In this document: in pieces, positions 20,916-29,463 of the stretch
Layout: every line of letters starts with the position of its first letter
Position numbering within the stretch: position 1 is the stretch's first letter
IMG/VR virus record: IMGVR_UViG_3300034061_004858
Coordinates: 1-43,195 of that record
DNA from: a virus
DNA length: 43,195 nucleotides
Reading direction: 5' to 3' (one strand)
Made by a program: the position numbers and the translations under genes
Notes under the pieces: model-generated
Databases searched by the model: none
Told to the model about the DNA's origin: nothing
Seen by the model: only the letters and a program-made list of their open reading frames with translations

Positions 20916-21340
20916 TGTGTGGCGGTGCTCCCAAGGCTCCTGATCCGAAGCCAGCGAAGATCAAGCAGCCAAAGCTGGCTGCCGCAAAAGCGGCGCAGCG
21001 GATGATGACTCAGGCGGTAATGCAGATGCAGTCGCCCAATGCGCCGCTGGCATTGGCGCAGATGAATCTGCAGCAGAGCGACAAGGACTTGGCCAATGCC
21101 GTTCAGCAAGTCCGTGATCTCAAGCTCGAGATGGCGAGCAATCAGTCAGCGCTTTCTGAGCAGGCCATGCGGATGTCAGCGCTCATGGGGCCGCCTCCGC
21201 CGGAAGAATCGGCTAAGCCCCCCACCGTTGGTCGAGATCGTGAGGACACCAGTGCCCGCCGCCGTGGGCGCGGGGCATTGCGTGTCGACCGTGTAACGGC
21301 CAGCGGTTCGGCAGCTGGCGCCGGCCTTTCTATTACCTGA
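20915..21340 (+). CDS. gp7.3-like virion assembly protein A
   Basis: This 141-aa protein begins MCGGAPKAPDPKPAKIKQPK, an N-terminus common among small phage virion proteins, has a helical Met/Gln/Ala-rich middle, and ends GALRVDRVTASGSAAGAGLSIT. T7 gp7.3, a tail-assembly and host-range protein, ends in a similar basic R-x-G...GINI motif. It lies just upstream of a second protein with the same kind of ending and of the portal gene, where T7 has gene 7.3. Confidence 0.6.
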   Translation: MCGGAPKAPDPKPAKIKQPKLAAAKAAQRMMTQAVMQMQSPNAPLALAQMNLQQSDKDLANAVQQVRDLKLEMASNQSALSEQAMRMSALMGPPPPEESAKPPTVGRDREDTSARRRGRGALRVDRVTASGSAAGAGLSIT

Positions 21341-21351
21341 GGACAACACCA

Positions 21352-22080
21352 ATGGCAGCCAAGAAGAACAACAAGAAGGCCCCTGCGCCAACGCCTCAGC
21401 AGCAACGCCAGGCCGTGAAACAGGCCGTCGCCGCGGCTGGCCCCAAGGTCAATCAAAGGGAGTACAACCAGATCCTCAAGATCGCTGGCGACGCGACCGC
21501 TGCGGCCAAGGCGATCACCAACAGCGGCGCGGCTGTCGGTGGGCGGGTCCAGAACGTCTTTGATCAGGCTGCCGCCAGCTATGACCCTGCCTCCAGGGGT
21601 GGCGCTGGGCTGGGTATGCAGGATGCCAAATACCTGCAAAGCGTTGGTGTAAGCGACGCAGCGATCAAGCAAGCTGCTGCAAGCGCTCCATGGGTGAGCT
21701 CTGGCTTTTATAACAACTACAAGGCCGGGACAACCGGCGAGATGCTGCAAATTCAGCAGTGGATTGATTCAGTCAATGCACAGAACCAGACGTTGATTGA
21801 CTCGATCAATCAACAGACGGTCACAAATCAGACTGACACCAGCGGCTTCTTGGATGAGATCAACGCTCTAACGACTGCGATCTCAGACTTGCAGCAGCAG
21901 CAGCAGGCACTGCAGGGCCCGCAAGGTGCTTATGCGGTGGTCACGTCTCAGAACGCACCAGCAGCTGGTGCCAAGACCACCAGCGCAATCGCCCCCCGTC
22001 GCAAGCCCAACCGCAACGCACTGACCATCAGCCCCGCTGCGGCTTCGTCTGCTGGCGCTGGTCTCAACATTGCCGCTTGA
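21352..22080 (+). CDS. gp7.3-like virion protein B
   Basis: The product has 242 aa: a basic start (MAAKKNNKKAPAPTPQQQRQ), an Ala-rich helical body, a Gln/Asn-rich coiled region (around residues 130-185 including QQQQQALQGPQG), and an ending RRKPNRNALTISPAAASSAGAGLNIAA. The C-terminus parallels the upstream gene (R-x-A-L-x-I ... AGAGL-x-I), so the two may share a docking signal. The call is by ending and position. Confidence 0.55.
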   Translation: MAAKKNNKKAPAPTPQQQRQAVKQAVAAAGPKVNQREYNQILKIAGDATAAAKAITNSGAAVGGRVQNVFDQAAASYDPASRGGAGLGMQDAKYLQSVGVSDAAIKQAAASAPWVSSGFYNNYKAGTTGEMLQIQQWIDSVNAQNQTLIDSINQQTVTNQTDTSGFLDEINALTTAISDLQQQQQALQGPQGAYAVVTSQNAPAAGAKTTSAIAPRRKPNRNALTISPAAASSAGAGLNIAA

Positions 22081-22084
22081 TGCC

Positions 22085-23731
22085 ATGAACGCCGAACAGA
22101 CCTATCGCCGCCTGGTCGGCAATGGCAGGGATTGGTACCTGGACCGGGCACGGCAGGCCAGCCGGTTGACCGTGCCCTACCTCATCCCCAATACGTCAGA
22201 GCCCACCGCTCACCATCAAGAGGCGTTCCCTTTGCCTTGGAACGGCGTTGGCGCTAGGGGCGTTCACAACCTCGCCAGTCGCCTTCTCCTTGCAATCCTG
22301 CCCCCTACGCAGAGCTTCTTTCGCTTCACGATCGACGACGTGGAGATGCAGAAGCAGGAAGAGCAGATGATGCAGATGGGGCTAACGCGCGATCAGATTG
22401 CCAAGGCAAAAAGCGACATTGAGCTTGGCTTAGCTCGACTTGAACGATCGGTGCTGCGCAGCATCGAAGCATCTAACGATCGTGTGGCGATGCACGAAGC
22501 GTTGATGCACTTGCTTGTTGCAGGCAACGTCCTTCTGTACATCTCCGAAGACGGCCTGAAGTGCTACCACCTCAACCGTTTTGCGGTGTCACGGGACCCG
22601 ATGGGCAACCCGCAGGAGGCTGCGGTCTGTGAAGAGCTCGCTGTGGAGAGCCTGCCGCCTGATTTGAAGGCTGAGCTCGAGGACGATGAAGACCAGGAAC
22701 TGAAGGGGATTGTCGAGGCCAGTCCGCTGTCAGAGGTCCAGAAGACCGTGAAGGTCTACACATGGATCCGGTGGGAGGACGGGCGCGTTGAGTGGCACCA
22801 GGAGATCAAGGGCAAGGAGGTGCCCGGCACCAGGGGAAGCGCTCGCGCTAGCGCCTCCCCCTGGCTGCCGTTGCGCATGATCCGGGTGGATGGGGCTGAC
22901 TATGGCCCGGGCTATGTGGAGTCGGCCTGCATCGCCGATCTGCAGACGGCCGAAGCGCTGAACCAGGCGATTGCAGAGGGTTCGCTGGTGTCAGCGCAGG
23001 TGCGCCACTTGGTGAAGCCATCGGCGGTGGTGAATGCAAAGCAGCTTGCAGAGGCTCCCAACGGCGCTTACCTGCCGGGCAACCCTGACGACGTGTTCAC
23101 CGTTCAGGTGCAAAAAGGCAATGACCTGAATGTTGCCCTGACCGGGCTGCAACGCATTGAGATGCGACTGGCACAGGCCTTCATGCTCGCCGACATGCGC
23201 GATGCAGAAAGAGTGACTGCGGAAGAGGTCCGCTTGCAGGCACTTCAGCTCGAGCAGTCCCTTGGATCTATTTACGCCCAGCTGACAGTTGAGCTGCAGG
23301 CTCCCTACATCGCTCGCAAGCTGGATCTCTTTATGAGGAAGGGAGGGATGAAGCAGTTGCCAGAAGGCCTTGTCCAGCCTGTGGTCTCGGTGGGCCTGGC
23401 TGCAGTTGGCCGAGGGAATGATTTAGAGCAAACCGCACGGTTCATGACCATCCTGCAGCAGACACTGGGGCCCGAGGGTATTACCACCTACGTGAATAGC
23501 TCTGAGCTGATTAAGCGCTTGGCGGCGGCTATGGGCCTCGACATCATTGGCTTGGTCAAGACAGAGGAAGAGCTTGCTGCTGAACAGCAGCAGGCACAGC
23601 AGATGGCCATGGCGCAGCAGGCGATTGCGGCGGGCATGGCTGATCCACAAAAACTGGCCAACGCTGCTGCGATCGAGCAGGAGATGGCCAGCGCCCAACA
23701 AGCACCATCTGAACAACTCGCTCAAGCATGA
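22085..23731 (+). CDS. Portal (head-tail connector), gp8-like
   Basis: The ATG at 22085 gives 548 aa. It matches T7-type connectors throughout: NTSEPTAHHQEAFPLPWNGVGARGVHNLASRLLLAILPPTQSFFRF, YGPGYVESACIADLQTAEALNQAIAEGS, and LADMRDAERVTAEEVRLQALQLEQSLGSIYAQL. Twelve copies would form the portal ring at the packaging vertex. The C-terminal ~60 residues are Gln/Ala-rich. A TTG 15 nt upstream is possible but adds only five residues. Its stop overlaps the scaffold start (ATGA). Confidence 0.92.
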   Translation: MNAEQTYRRLVGNGRDWYLDRARQASRLTVPYLIPNTSEPTAHHQEAFPLPWNGVGARGVHNLASRLLLAILPPTQSFFRFTIDDVEMQKQEEQMMQMGLTRDQIAKAKSDIELGLARLERSVLRSIEASNDRVAMHEALMHLLVAGNVLLYISEDGLKCYHLNRFAVSRDPMGNPQEAAVCEELAVESLPPDLKAELEDDEDQELKGIVEASPLSEVQKTVKVYTWIRWEDGRVEWHQEIKGKEVPGTRGSARASASPWLPLRMIRVDGADYGPGYVESACIADLQTAEALNQAIAEGSLVSAQVRHLVKPSAVVNAKQLAEAPNGAYLPGNPDDVFTVQVQKGNDLNVALTGLQRIEMRLAQAFMLADMRDAERVTAEEVRLQALQLEQSLGSIYAQLTVELQAPYIARKLDLFMRKGGMKQLPEGLVQPVVSVGLAAVGRGNDLEQTARFMTILQQTLGPEGITTYVNSSELIKRLAAAMGLDIIGLVKTEEELAAEQQQAQQMAMAQQAIAAGMADPQKLANAAAIEQEMASAQQAPSEQLAQA

Positions 23732-24630
23732 CCGACTCCATTTACAGCCCCGCCCCGGTAATGGACATCCGCAGTGATGTTTCGCCGGAAGGCTTGGTGG
23801 CACCAGGCCAGGAAGAACTGGCGCAGCAGTTCCTGCTTGAGCAGGAGGAGGGAGACGAGCTAGAGCCAACCGGTGAGACCGGTGCGCAGCAGGAAGAGCA
23901 AGAGCTGCTGTTGGGCAAGTTCCGCTCGCAGGAAGAGCTGCTGAAGGCGTACCAGCAGCTTGAACGGAAGCTGGGCCAGGGCCAGGGCACAGACGAGGAT
24001 GCGCCGCAGATCCCGGAGTATTCCAGGGACGAATCGATCGAGCAGTACGGAGAGCTGCTCACCGACAAGTTCGAGGAGGCCGGCATCAATCCGTTCGAGA
24101 TGGCGGCACGGTTTGAGGCTGGTGAGGATCTCAGCGGGTATGTGGACAAGCTGGCCGGCGCCGGCATCCCCAAGCCGGTGATCGAGCAGTATCTGAGCAA
24201 CGCCAGAGCCGAAGCCGAGCCTGCGGTTCAGGGGCTCAGTGAAGAGGAGGTTCAGCAGTTCAAGAGCATCGTCGGTGGCGAAGAGGCGTTTGAAGAGCTC
24301 ACCGGTTGGGCCAAGCAGAACCTCACTGAGACGGAACTGGCGTCCTACAACCAGGTCGTCGATAGCGGCAACCGGCAGGCCATCTTCTGGGCTCTGAGAG
24401 CGATGAAGCTGCAGTCAGCCATCAGCACGAAGGCCACGAAGCCGGTCCAGAGCCGCGAGCCGAAGCTCATCGGTGGCAGCACCCCCAGCGACGGGCTGTC
24501 CTTTGAAAGCATGGGCCAAGTGCTGGAAGCAATGCAGAAGCGCAACAGTCTTGGACAGGTGCTCTACGAGACTGATGACGCCTACCGATCGAAGGTGGAC
24601 GCGATGGTCGCAAGGAGCGAATTCTTCTAG
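23728..24630 (+). CDS. Capsid scaffolding protein, gp9-like
   Basis: The 300-aa protein is very acidic in its N-terminal half (QEELAQQFLLEQEEGDELEPTGETGAQQEEQELLLGKF), then helical (EQYGELLTDKFEEAGINPFEMAARF), with a basic C-terminal region for capsid binding. Composition and its place between portal and capsid fit T7 gp9. The ATG at 23728 overlaps the portal stop. Confidence 0.85.
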   Translation: MTDSIYSPAPVMDIRSDVSPEGLVAPGQEELAQQFLLEQEEGDELEPTGETGAQQEEQELLLGKFRSQEELLKAYQQLERKLGQGQGTDEDAPQIPEYSRDESIEQYGELLTDKFEEAGINPFEMAARFEAGEDLSGYVDKLAGAGIPKPVIEQYLSNARAEAEPAVQGLSEEEVQQFKSIVGGEEAFEELTGWAKQNLTETELASYNQVVDSGNRQAIFWALRAMKLQSAISTKATKPVQSREPKLIGGSTPSDGLSFESMGQVLEAMQKRNSLGQVLYETDDAYRSKVDAMVARSEFF

Positions 24631-24723
24631 TACTTTCATTGCAGGACTAGAGAGATGTGACCGCCAAGGAATGGCCCCTGCGGGGACAACCGGACTGCCG
24701 CCGTCATTGATCGAGGTTCGCAA

Positions 24724-24819
24724 ATGAAACTGCTATGGCACCCGCCACCCCCCCAACCGCAACACTTCAGCGCCTTGGCCAGATCAAAGGCACAGGCGAC
24801 GACCGCGCCCTGTTTCTGA
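24724..24819 (+). CDS. Possible upstream ORF overlapping the capsid start
   Basis: In the 104-bp gap before the capsid gene, GAGG (24713-24716) is well spaced from an ATG at 24724, not from the capsid ATG at 24735, which is 18 nt away. The ATG at 24724 opens a 31-codon out-of-frame peptide (MKLLWHPPPPQPQH...) ending inside the capsid gene. It may be a translation-tuning leader peptide or chance. Confidence 0.25.
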   Translation: MKLLWHPPPPQPQHFSALARSKAQATTAPCF

Positions 24820-25751
24820 AACTCGGGATTGCGGAAGTTATTGGCGCGATGGAGACCAACTGCGTCTTCCGCGGCAAGCTCAAAGAGCGCAACATCAAAG
24901 GCGGCAAAAGCGCTGCCTTCCCTATCGCGGGCAAGATGTCTGCGCGCTACCACACACCTGGCGAGCCCATTCTGGGCCAGGGCAACGAGCCCAGCGATCT
25001 GAACGAGGTGATCATCAACCTCGATGGACTGCTGATCGCCGACACCGTGGTGTATGAGCTCGATGAGCTCATGTCTTACTGGCCCGTTCGTCAGGAGTAC
25101 ACCAAGCAGCTGGGTCTGGCTCTCGCTTACGAGTGGGACCGCCGTGCTGCCCGTGTGATCTATGCCGCAGCCAAAAGCGCCACTGAGCCTCTGGCTCTTT
25201 CCAAGAACCAGCCCCGCACTGGTGCTGGCCTGACCCTCAGCGCTGGCTATGCCGCCGCTACGGCTCAAGCCAAAGGTGATGAGCTCGTTTCCAAGATCTT
25301 CGATGCCCGCGTGGCACTGGAGAAGAAGAACGTGCCCATCAACGGGATGTATGGCATCTTCTCCCCTGAGGAGTATTTCTACATCTCGCAGTCCAGCCGT
25401 GCGATCAACGCCGATTTCAACGGTGGTGGAGGCAGCAACGGCACCATCGCCGAAGGCCGCACCATGAGTGTTGCCGGCATCCCGCTGTTCATGAGCAATC
25501 ATGTGACGCAGGCTGCCTACACCAACGTCACCGGCGACAAGAACACTGCTTATCAGCAGGATCTGTCCAAGTGCGTCGGCATGATCTTCTCCCGTGATTG
25601 CGCCGGTGTGCTCACCCTGAAGCAGCCCAAGCTGCAGCTGACCTCTTCCGATTTCAACATCCAGTACCAGGGCACCCTGATGCTGGCAAGTATGAGCATC
25701 GGCATGGGCCCCCTGCGCCAGGAGTCTGCTGTTGTGATCGAGAAGCCGTAG
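24735..25751 (+). CDS. Major capsid protein, gp10-like
   Basis: The product has 338 aa. It starts with LQRLGQIKGTGDDRALFLKLGIAEVIGAMETNCVF, then GGKSAAFPIAGKMSARYHTPGEPILGQ, the pattern of T7-like and cyanopodovirus HK97-fold capsids. Later YGIFSPEEYFYISQSSRAINADFN and AGIPLFMSNHV also match. It would be the most abundant virion protein. It has no evident frameshift extension and is followed directly by a classic terminator. Confidence 0.93.
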   Translation: MAPATPPTATLQRLGQIKGTGDDRALFLKLGIAEVIGAMETNCVFRGKLKERNIKGGKSAAFPIAGKMSARYHTPGEPILGQGNEPSDLNEVIINLDGLLIADTVVYELDELMSYWPVRQEYTKQLGLALAYEWDRRAARVIYAAAKSATEPLALSKNQPRTGAGLTLSAGYAAATAQAKGDELVSKIFDARVALEKKNVPINGMYGIFSPEEYFYISQSSRAINADFNGGGGSNGTIAEGRTMSVAGIPLFMSNHVTQAAYTNVTGDKNTAYQQDLSKCVGMIFSRDCAGVLTLKQPKLQLTSSDFNIQYQGTLMLASMSIGMGPLRQESAVVIEKP

Positions 25752-25794
25752 GATTCTGGCCGAGAGGCTTCGTCTTCCAAGGGGATCGCAAACG

Positions 25795-25818
25795 GGAGGG
25801 CCCATGGCCCTCCTTTTT
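25795..25818 (+). terminator. Rho-independent terminator after the capsid gene
   Basis: GGAGGGCC-CAT-GGCCCTCC makes a perfect 8-bp GC stem followed by five Ts (25814-25818). In T7 a terminator also follows the capsid gene. This is the clearest intrinsic terminator in the window. Confidence 0.85.
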
Positions 25819-25837
25819 CATGCCCCGTACCATGAAC

Positions 25838-25855
25838 AGTGCACCAGTGCATGTG
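25838..25855 (+). promoter_or_regulatory. GTGCA dyad site 9
   Basis: AGTGCACCAGTGCATGTG lies between the capsid terminator and the tail-tube A start at 25858. Its place right after a terminator suggests restart of transcription or control of the tail genes. Confidence 0.4.
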
Positions 25856-25857
25856 TC

Positions 25858-26523
25858 ATGGGCCTGCAAATCCAGGGTGTCACGCCAGGCAGGACCACCC
25901 TGCTCGAGGCCGTGAACATCGCGCTGGCTTGTATCGGTGAGCAGCCAGTTAATAGCCTTGATGGTCAGCAGGTGGGCGAGGTCTGGATGGCCGAGCGCAC
26001 GCTGCTTGAGTTCCACAAAGAGGGGCAGACCCGTGGCTGGAGCTGGAACATGGAGTACGAATACCCGTTTTCCAGGGACGAGACGAGTAAAGAGATCACG
26101 GTCCCCGAGAGCGTGATCTCATTCAGCCTGGATCCCTACCGCTGGAACGGACGATTCCAGCTGCGCGGGCAACGGGTTTACGACCGGCTGAAGCGGACCT
26201 ACCAGATCGAGGACGGGATCAGCCCGCTGGCAGCGGATGTGACGTGGCTGCTCTCGTGGGATGAATCGCCGGAAGCCTTCAACCGTTGGGTGACGATCCG
26301 GGCGGCCCGGGTGTTCTCCGACCGCGTGCTGGGTTCCGAGCAGGTGTTCAAGTTCACGGCGCTGGATGAGCAGCAGGCCCTGGTGGAGCTCAACCGGGTG
26401 GAGTTCGATCAGCACCAGCCCAATAGCTTGACTGGCGGCCGCGGCCTTCAGCCCTTCCCCACCTACCAGGCTGGTTTTGGTCTGGTGGGCCGGCGCATGG
26501 GTGGAGGCCACTACCTTGGCTGA
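25858..26523 (+). CDS. Tail tubular protein A, gp11-like
   Basis: The ATG at 25858 gives 221 aa. TTLLEAVNIALACIGEQPVNSLDGQQVGEV and the later ALDEQQALVELNRVEFDQHQPNSL match gp11-type adaptors that sit under the portal. A frame open back to 25804 would include the terminator and the dyad, so the shorter start is used. Its stop lies just inside the start of the tail-tube B gene. Confidence 0.88.
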   Translation: MGLQIQGVTPGRTTLLEAVNIALACIGEQPVNSLDGQQVGEVWMAERTLLEFHKEGQTRGWSWNMEYEYPFSRDETSKEITVPESVISFSLDPYRWNGRFQLRGQRVYDRLKRTYQIEDGISPLAADVTWLLSWDESPEAFNRWVTIRAARVFSDRVLGSEQVFKFTALDEQQALVELNRVEFDQHQPNSLTGGRGLQPFPTYQAGFGLVGRRMGGGHYLG

Positions 26524-29020
26524 GCTCTACAGCTATTCGATCCCCAACCTGATTCAGGGGATCAGTCAGCAGCCGGACTCGCAGCGTGATCCATCGCAGG
26601 GCGAGATTCAGGTCAACGGCATGTCGAGCATTGCCGAGGGTCTGCGCAAGCGCGACGGCACCAACACCCTGGCGAAGGTGAGCGATGCCGCGTTTGGCGA
26701 TGCCTACTTCCACTCGGTCCTGCGGGACGAAAACGAGGAGTACCTGGCCGTCATCACCAAGACATCGATCAAGGTTTTCGATCTGGCCGGCAACCAGAAG
26801 ACCGTGAGTGCCCCAGATGGCTATGGCTACCTCTCCACGATCACTGACGCCCGGAATCAGATCCGTGCATCGACGATCGCCGACTACACCTGGGTGCTGA
26901 ACACCCTGAAGTCGCCGGAGATGGACTCGGCGCTCAGTCCGGTGACAGCGAGGCCCGCCACCCATGAAGCTCTCATCTGGGTCAAGGCTGCCAACTACGG
27001 CCAGAAGTACACCGTCACCCTGAACGGCACGACGGTGACGGTGACCACGGCCACGGCCGCAGTGATTGTGGCTGGCACCACGGTGACGGAGGTGAAAATC
27101 AGTGCCGCTGAGATCGCCGATGCGATCAAGACCGGCCTAGCCGGCGTGACCGGGGTGACGATCGATCAGTCCGGCTCGGTGCTGCATCTCAAGAGTTCGA
27201 GCGCGATGACGCTTAAGGCCACGGATGCCCGGGCCAATGCGGACATCACGGCCATCACCAACTCGGTGCAGTCCTTCACCGAGCTGCCGACGATCGGCCC
27301 GCGGGGGTATCAGATCGAGATCGACGGCGATCCCGGCAACAAATGGGATGGCTACTACGTGGAGTTCCGCCCGCGTGAAGGCCTGGGTAATTTCGGCGAG
27401 GGCTCCTGGGTGGAGACGGTCGCCCCTGGGACCCAGTACAAGCTGAAGCCCAGCACGATGCCTCATGCCCTGGTGAGGCTGCCGGACGGCACCTTCTACT
27501 TCGGCCCCGTGGATGGCAGAACCGTGGGGACGGTGAAGCTGCCGAAGTGGGGAGAGCGGACCTGTGGCGACTACGACACGGTTCCAGACCCCAGCTTCGT
27601 GGGTAAGTCGATCAACGACATGTTCGTCTACCGCAACCGCCTGGGGCTGTTGTCGGATGAGGCGGTGGTGCTCAGCCGCTCGGGTGAGTTCTTTGAGTTC
27701 TTCCCGGAGACGGCGACCACGATCCTGGATTCGGATCCGATCGACATCTCCTCGAGCAACAACCGGATCTCGGTGTTGCGCTACGCGGTGCCGTACCAGG
27801 ACGAGCTGGTCATCTTTAGCCCCCAGAGCCAGTTCCGGTTGAGCAGCGGCGACCAGCCGCTGACATCGCAGACCGCGCGGCTGACGGTGCTGACGCAGTA
27901 CGAGGCCGACATGGGGTTGCGCCCCAGCCAAGTGGGCAGCGGCGTGTTCTTCGCCCAGCAGAACGACGTCTGGAGTCGCTTCCGGGAGTTTGCGCTGCTT
28001 GGCAGCGGCAGCGGCGTGGTGGCCAACGCGGTGGACATTAGCGATCACGTCAGCGCCTACCTGCCATCGGACATGTTCAAGATGGCCGCCAACGACACCG
28101 GGAACGTGCTGTTCTTCGTGTCGGCCCGCAGCGGCTACGAGAACCGGATCTACGTCTACAAGTTCTTCAACCGCAGCGATGGTCAGAGCGCTCAGCGGGT
28201 CCAGGCCAGCTGGAGCTACTGGGACTTCGCTGGGTGCGACAAGGTGCTCTCGATCCTGTGTGTGCGCGAGTCGCTCTACTGCCTGATGCAGTACGGCACC
28301 AAGGTCTACCTAGAGGTGATTTCGGTAATGGATCGCCTGGCGGAGGAAACCGGAACGCCCTACCCGATGTTGCTGGACCGTCGGGTGAGCAACACCACGG
28401 TGACCAGTGTGGCCATGCGCATGGCCAATGGTGTCTACAACGCCGCCACGGAGACCACCACTTGGACGCTGCCCTACACAGCAAATACGACCACTCAGCT
28501 GTGGTCTGGTTACAGCCTCACGCCGGGTCGAAAGATCGGCGGGGTGCTGTTGGCCACGATCAGCAGCGGCACCACCTTCACCTGTCGCGGCGACTGGAGC
28601 AATGCGGACGTGTTTGCTGGTGTGCCGTATCAGTTCCGGTATCGCTTCAGCAGGTTCAAGACGATGAAGGATGTGGGCATTGGCAAGGCCGCGAGCAACA
28701 CGATCCGCACGCAGGTGCGTAACGCAAAGTTGCGTTACCACGAGACCGGCTATTTCGAGGTGACGGTCAGCCCTGAGCACCGGCCGACGGCCACCTACAA
28801 GTTCGACGGCACCATCCTTGCCACCCGAGGGTCGGCGATCAGCGCCGCACCGAACGAGCCAGCTGATGCCGGCCGCTACTACGAGGGCGTGTTCAGTATC
28901 CCCATTGCAAGCCGCGGTGAGCAGTGCATCGTTGAAGTGGTCAATTCGACCCCATTGCCGTGCAAGTTCTCTACGTGTGAGTGGACTGCACTACTGACCG
29001 CCAAGAGCAAGTCGCTATGA
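26516..29020 (+). CDS. Tail tubular protein B, gp12-like
   Basis: The TTG at 26516 gives 834 aa starting (M)AELYSYSIPNLIQGISQQPDSQRDPSQGEIQVNG, the conserved N-terminus of gp12 nozzle proteins. GGTGGAGG lies 7 nt upstream and decides for TTG over the GTG codons further upstream. The internal NRLGLLSDEAVVLSRSGEFFEFF and C-terminal features match the family. It forms the tail nozzle with gp11. Its stop overlaps the next ATG. Confidence 0.9.
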   Translation: MAELYSYSIPNLIQGISQQPDSQRDPSQGEIQVNGMSSIAEGLRKRDGTNTLAKVSDAAFGDAYFHSVLRDENEEYLAVITKTSIKVFDLAGNQKTVSAPDGYGYLSTITDARNQIRASTIADYTWVLNTLKSPEMDSALSPVTARPATHEALIWVKAANYGQKYTVTLNGTTVTVTTATAAVIVAGTTVTEVKISAAEIADAIKTGLAGVTGVTIDQSGSVLHLKSSSAMTLKATDARANADITAITNSVQSFTELPTIGPRGYQIEIDGDPGNKWDGYYVEFRPREGLGNFGEGSWVETVAPGTQYKLKPSTMPHALVRLPDGTFYFGPVDGRTVGTVKLPKWGERTCGDYDTVPDPSFVGKSINDMFVYRNRLGLLSDEAVVLSRSGEFFEFFPETATTILDSDPIDISSSNNRISVLRYAVPYQDELVIFSPQSQFRLSSGDQPLTSQTARLTVLTQYEADMGLRPSQVGSGVFFAQQNDVWSRFREFALLGSGSGVVANAVDISDHVSAYLPSDMFKMAANDTGNVLFFVSARSGYENRIYVYKFFNRSDGQSAQRVQASWSYWDFAGCDKVLSILCVRESLYCLMQYGTKVYLEVISVMDRLAEETGTPYPMLLDRRVSNTTVTSVAMRMANGVYNAATETTTWTLPYTANTTTQLWSGYSLTPGRKIGGVLLATISSGTTFTCRGDWSNADVFAGVPYQFRYRFSRFKTMKDVGIGKAASNTIRTQVRNAKLRYHETGYFEVTVSPEHRPTATYKFDGTILATRGSAISAAPNEPADAGRYYEGVFSIPIASRGEQCIVEVVNSTPLPCKFSTCEWTALLTAKSKSL

Positions 29021-29463
29021 GATGGGCCCCGGCTACTGAGGAGAGGGTGAAGTACGTGGCCAAGCGGCTACGGGCTTCAGATCAGACCGAAGTCAGGCTC
29101 AGCCATGGCATTGATCCTTATCTGGTGGCGGTCGAAAGCTGGGCCAGCAGCACGGTCTGTCAAGCGATCGTGGCGGAGGATGGCACGCCTCTTGGTATCA
29201 CCGGCCTGGACGAAGACCTCATCTGGCTGCTGGGGACAGACGATCTGACGAGCACGAGGATGAGACGTATGCAGCTGTGCAGAGAAGCGGAAGAATGGGT
29301 GCAGCATTGCCTTAAGCGAGTGGACGGCCCGATCGGCAACTACGTCTATGCGAAGAACGGTGAGTCGATCCGGTGGCTGAGCAAGCTGGGTTTCACCGTC
29401 TTCCCGGCTGAGCCCTATGGCCCGAGCGGCGCACTGTTTCATCCGTTCTGGAGGATGAGCTAA
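29017..29463 (+). CDS. Internal virion protein A, gp13-like (GNAT fold)
   Basis: The ATG at 29017 overlaps the upstream stop (ATGA) and gives 148 aa: MRWAPATEERVKYVAKRLRASDQTEVRLSHGIDPYLVAVESWASSTVCQAIVAEDGTPLGITGLDEDLIWLLGTDDLTSTR, with YAKNGESIRWLSKLGFTVF near the end. This is the acetyltransferase-like pattern of T7 gp13 homologues, which help virion assembly. An acetyl-CoA-binding loop is not obvious, so enzymatic activity is doubtful. Confidence 0.75.
   Translation: MRWAPATEERVKYVAKRLRASDQTEVRLSHGIDPYLVAVESWASSTVCQAIVAEDGTPLGITGLDEDLIWLLGTDDLTSTRMRRMQLCREAEEWVQHCLKRVDGPIGNYVYAKNGESIRWLSKLGFTVFPAEPYGPSGALFHPFWRMS

Noticed and set aside
24636-25805. 389-codon minus-strand frame
   Set aside because: Antisense shadow of the capsid gene.
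25804-25857. Earlier start for tail tubular protein A
   Set aside because: It would include the intrinsic terminator and the GTGCA dyad, and adds residues not expected for the family.
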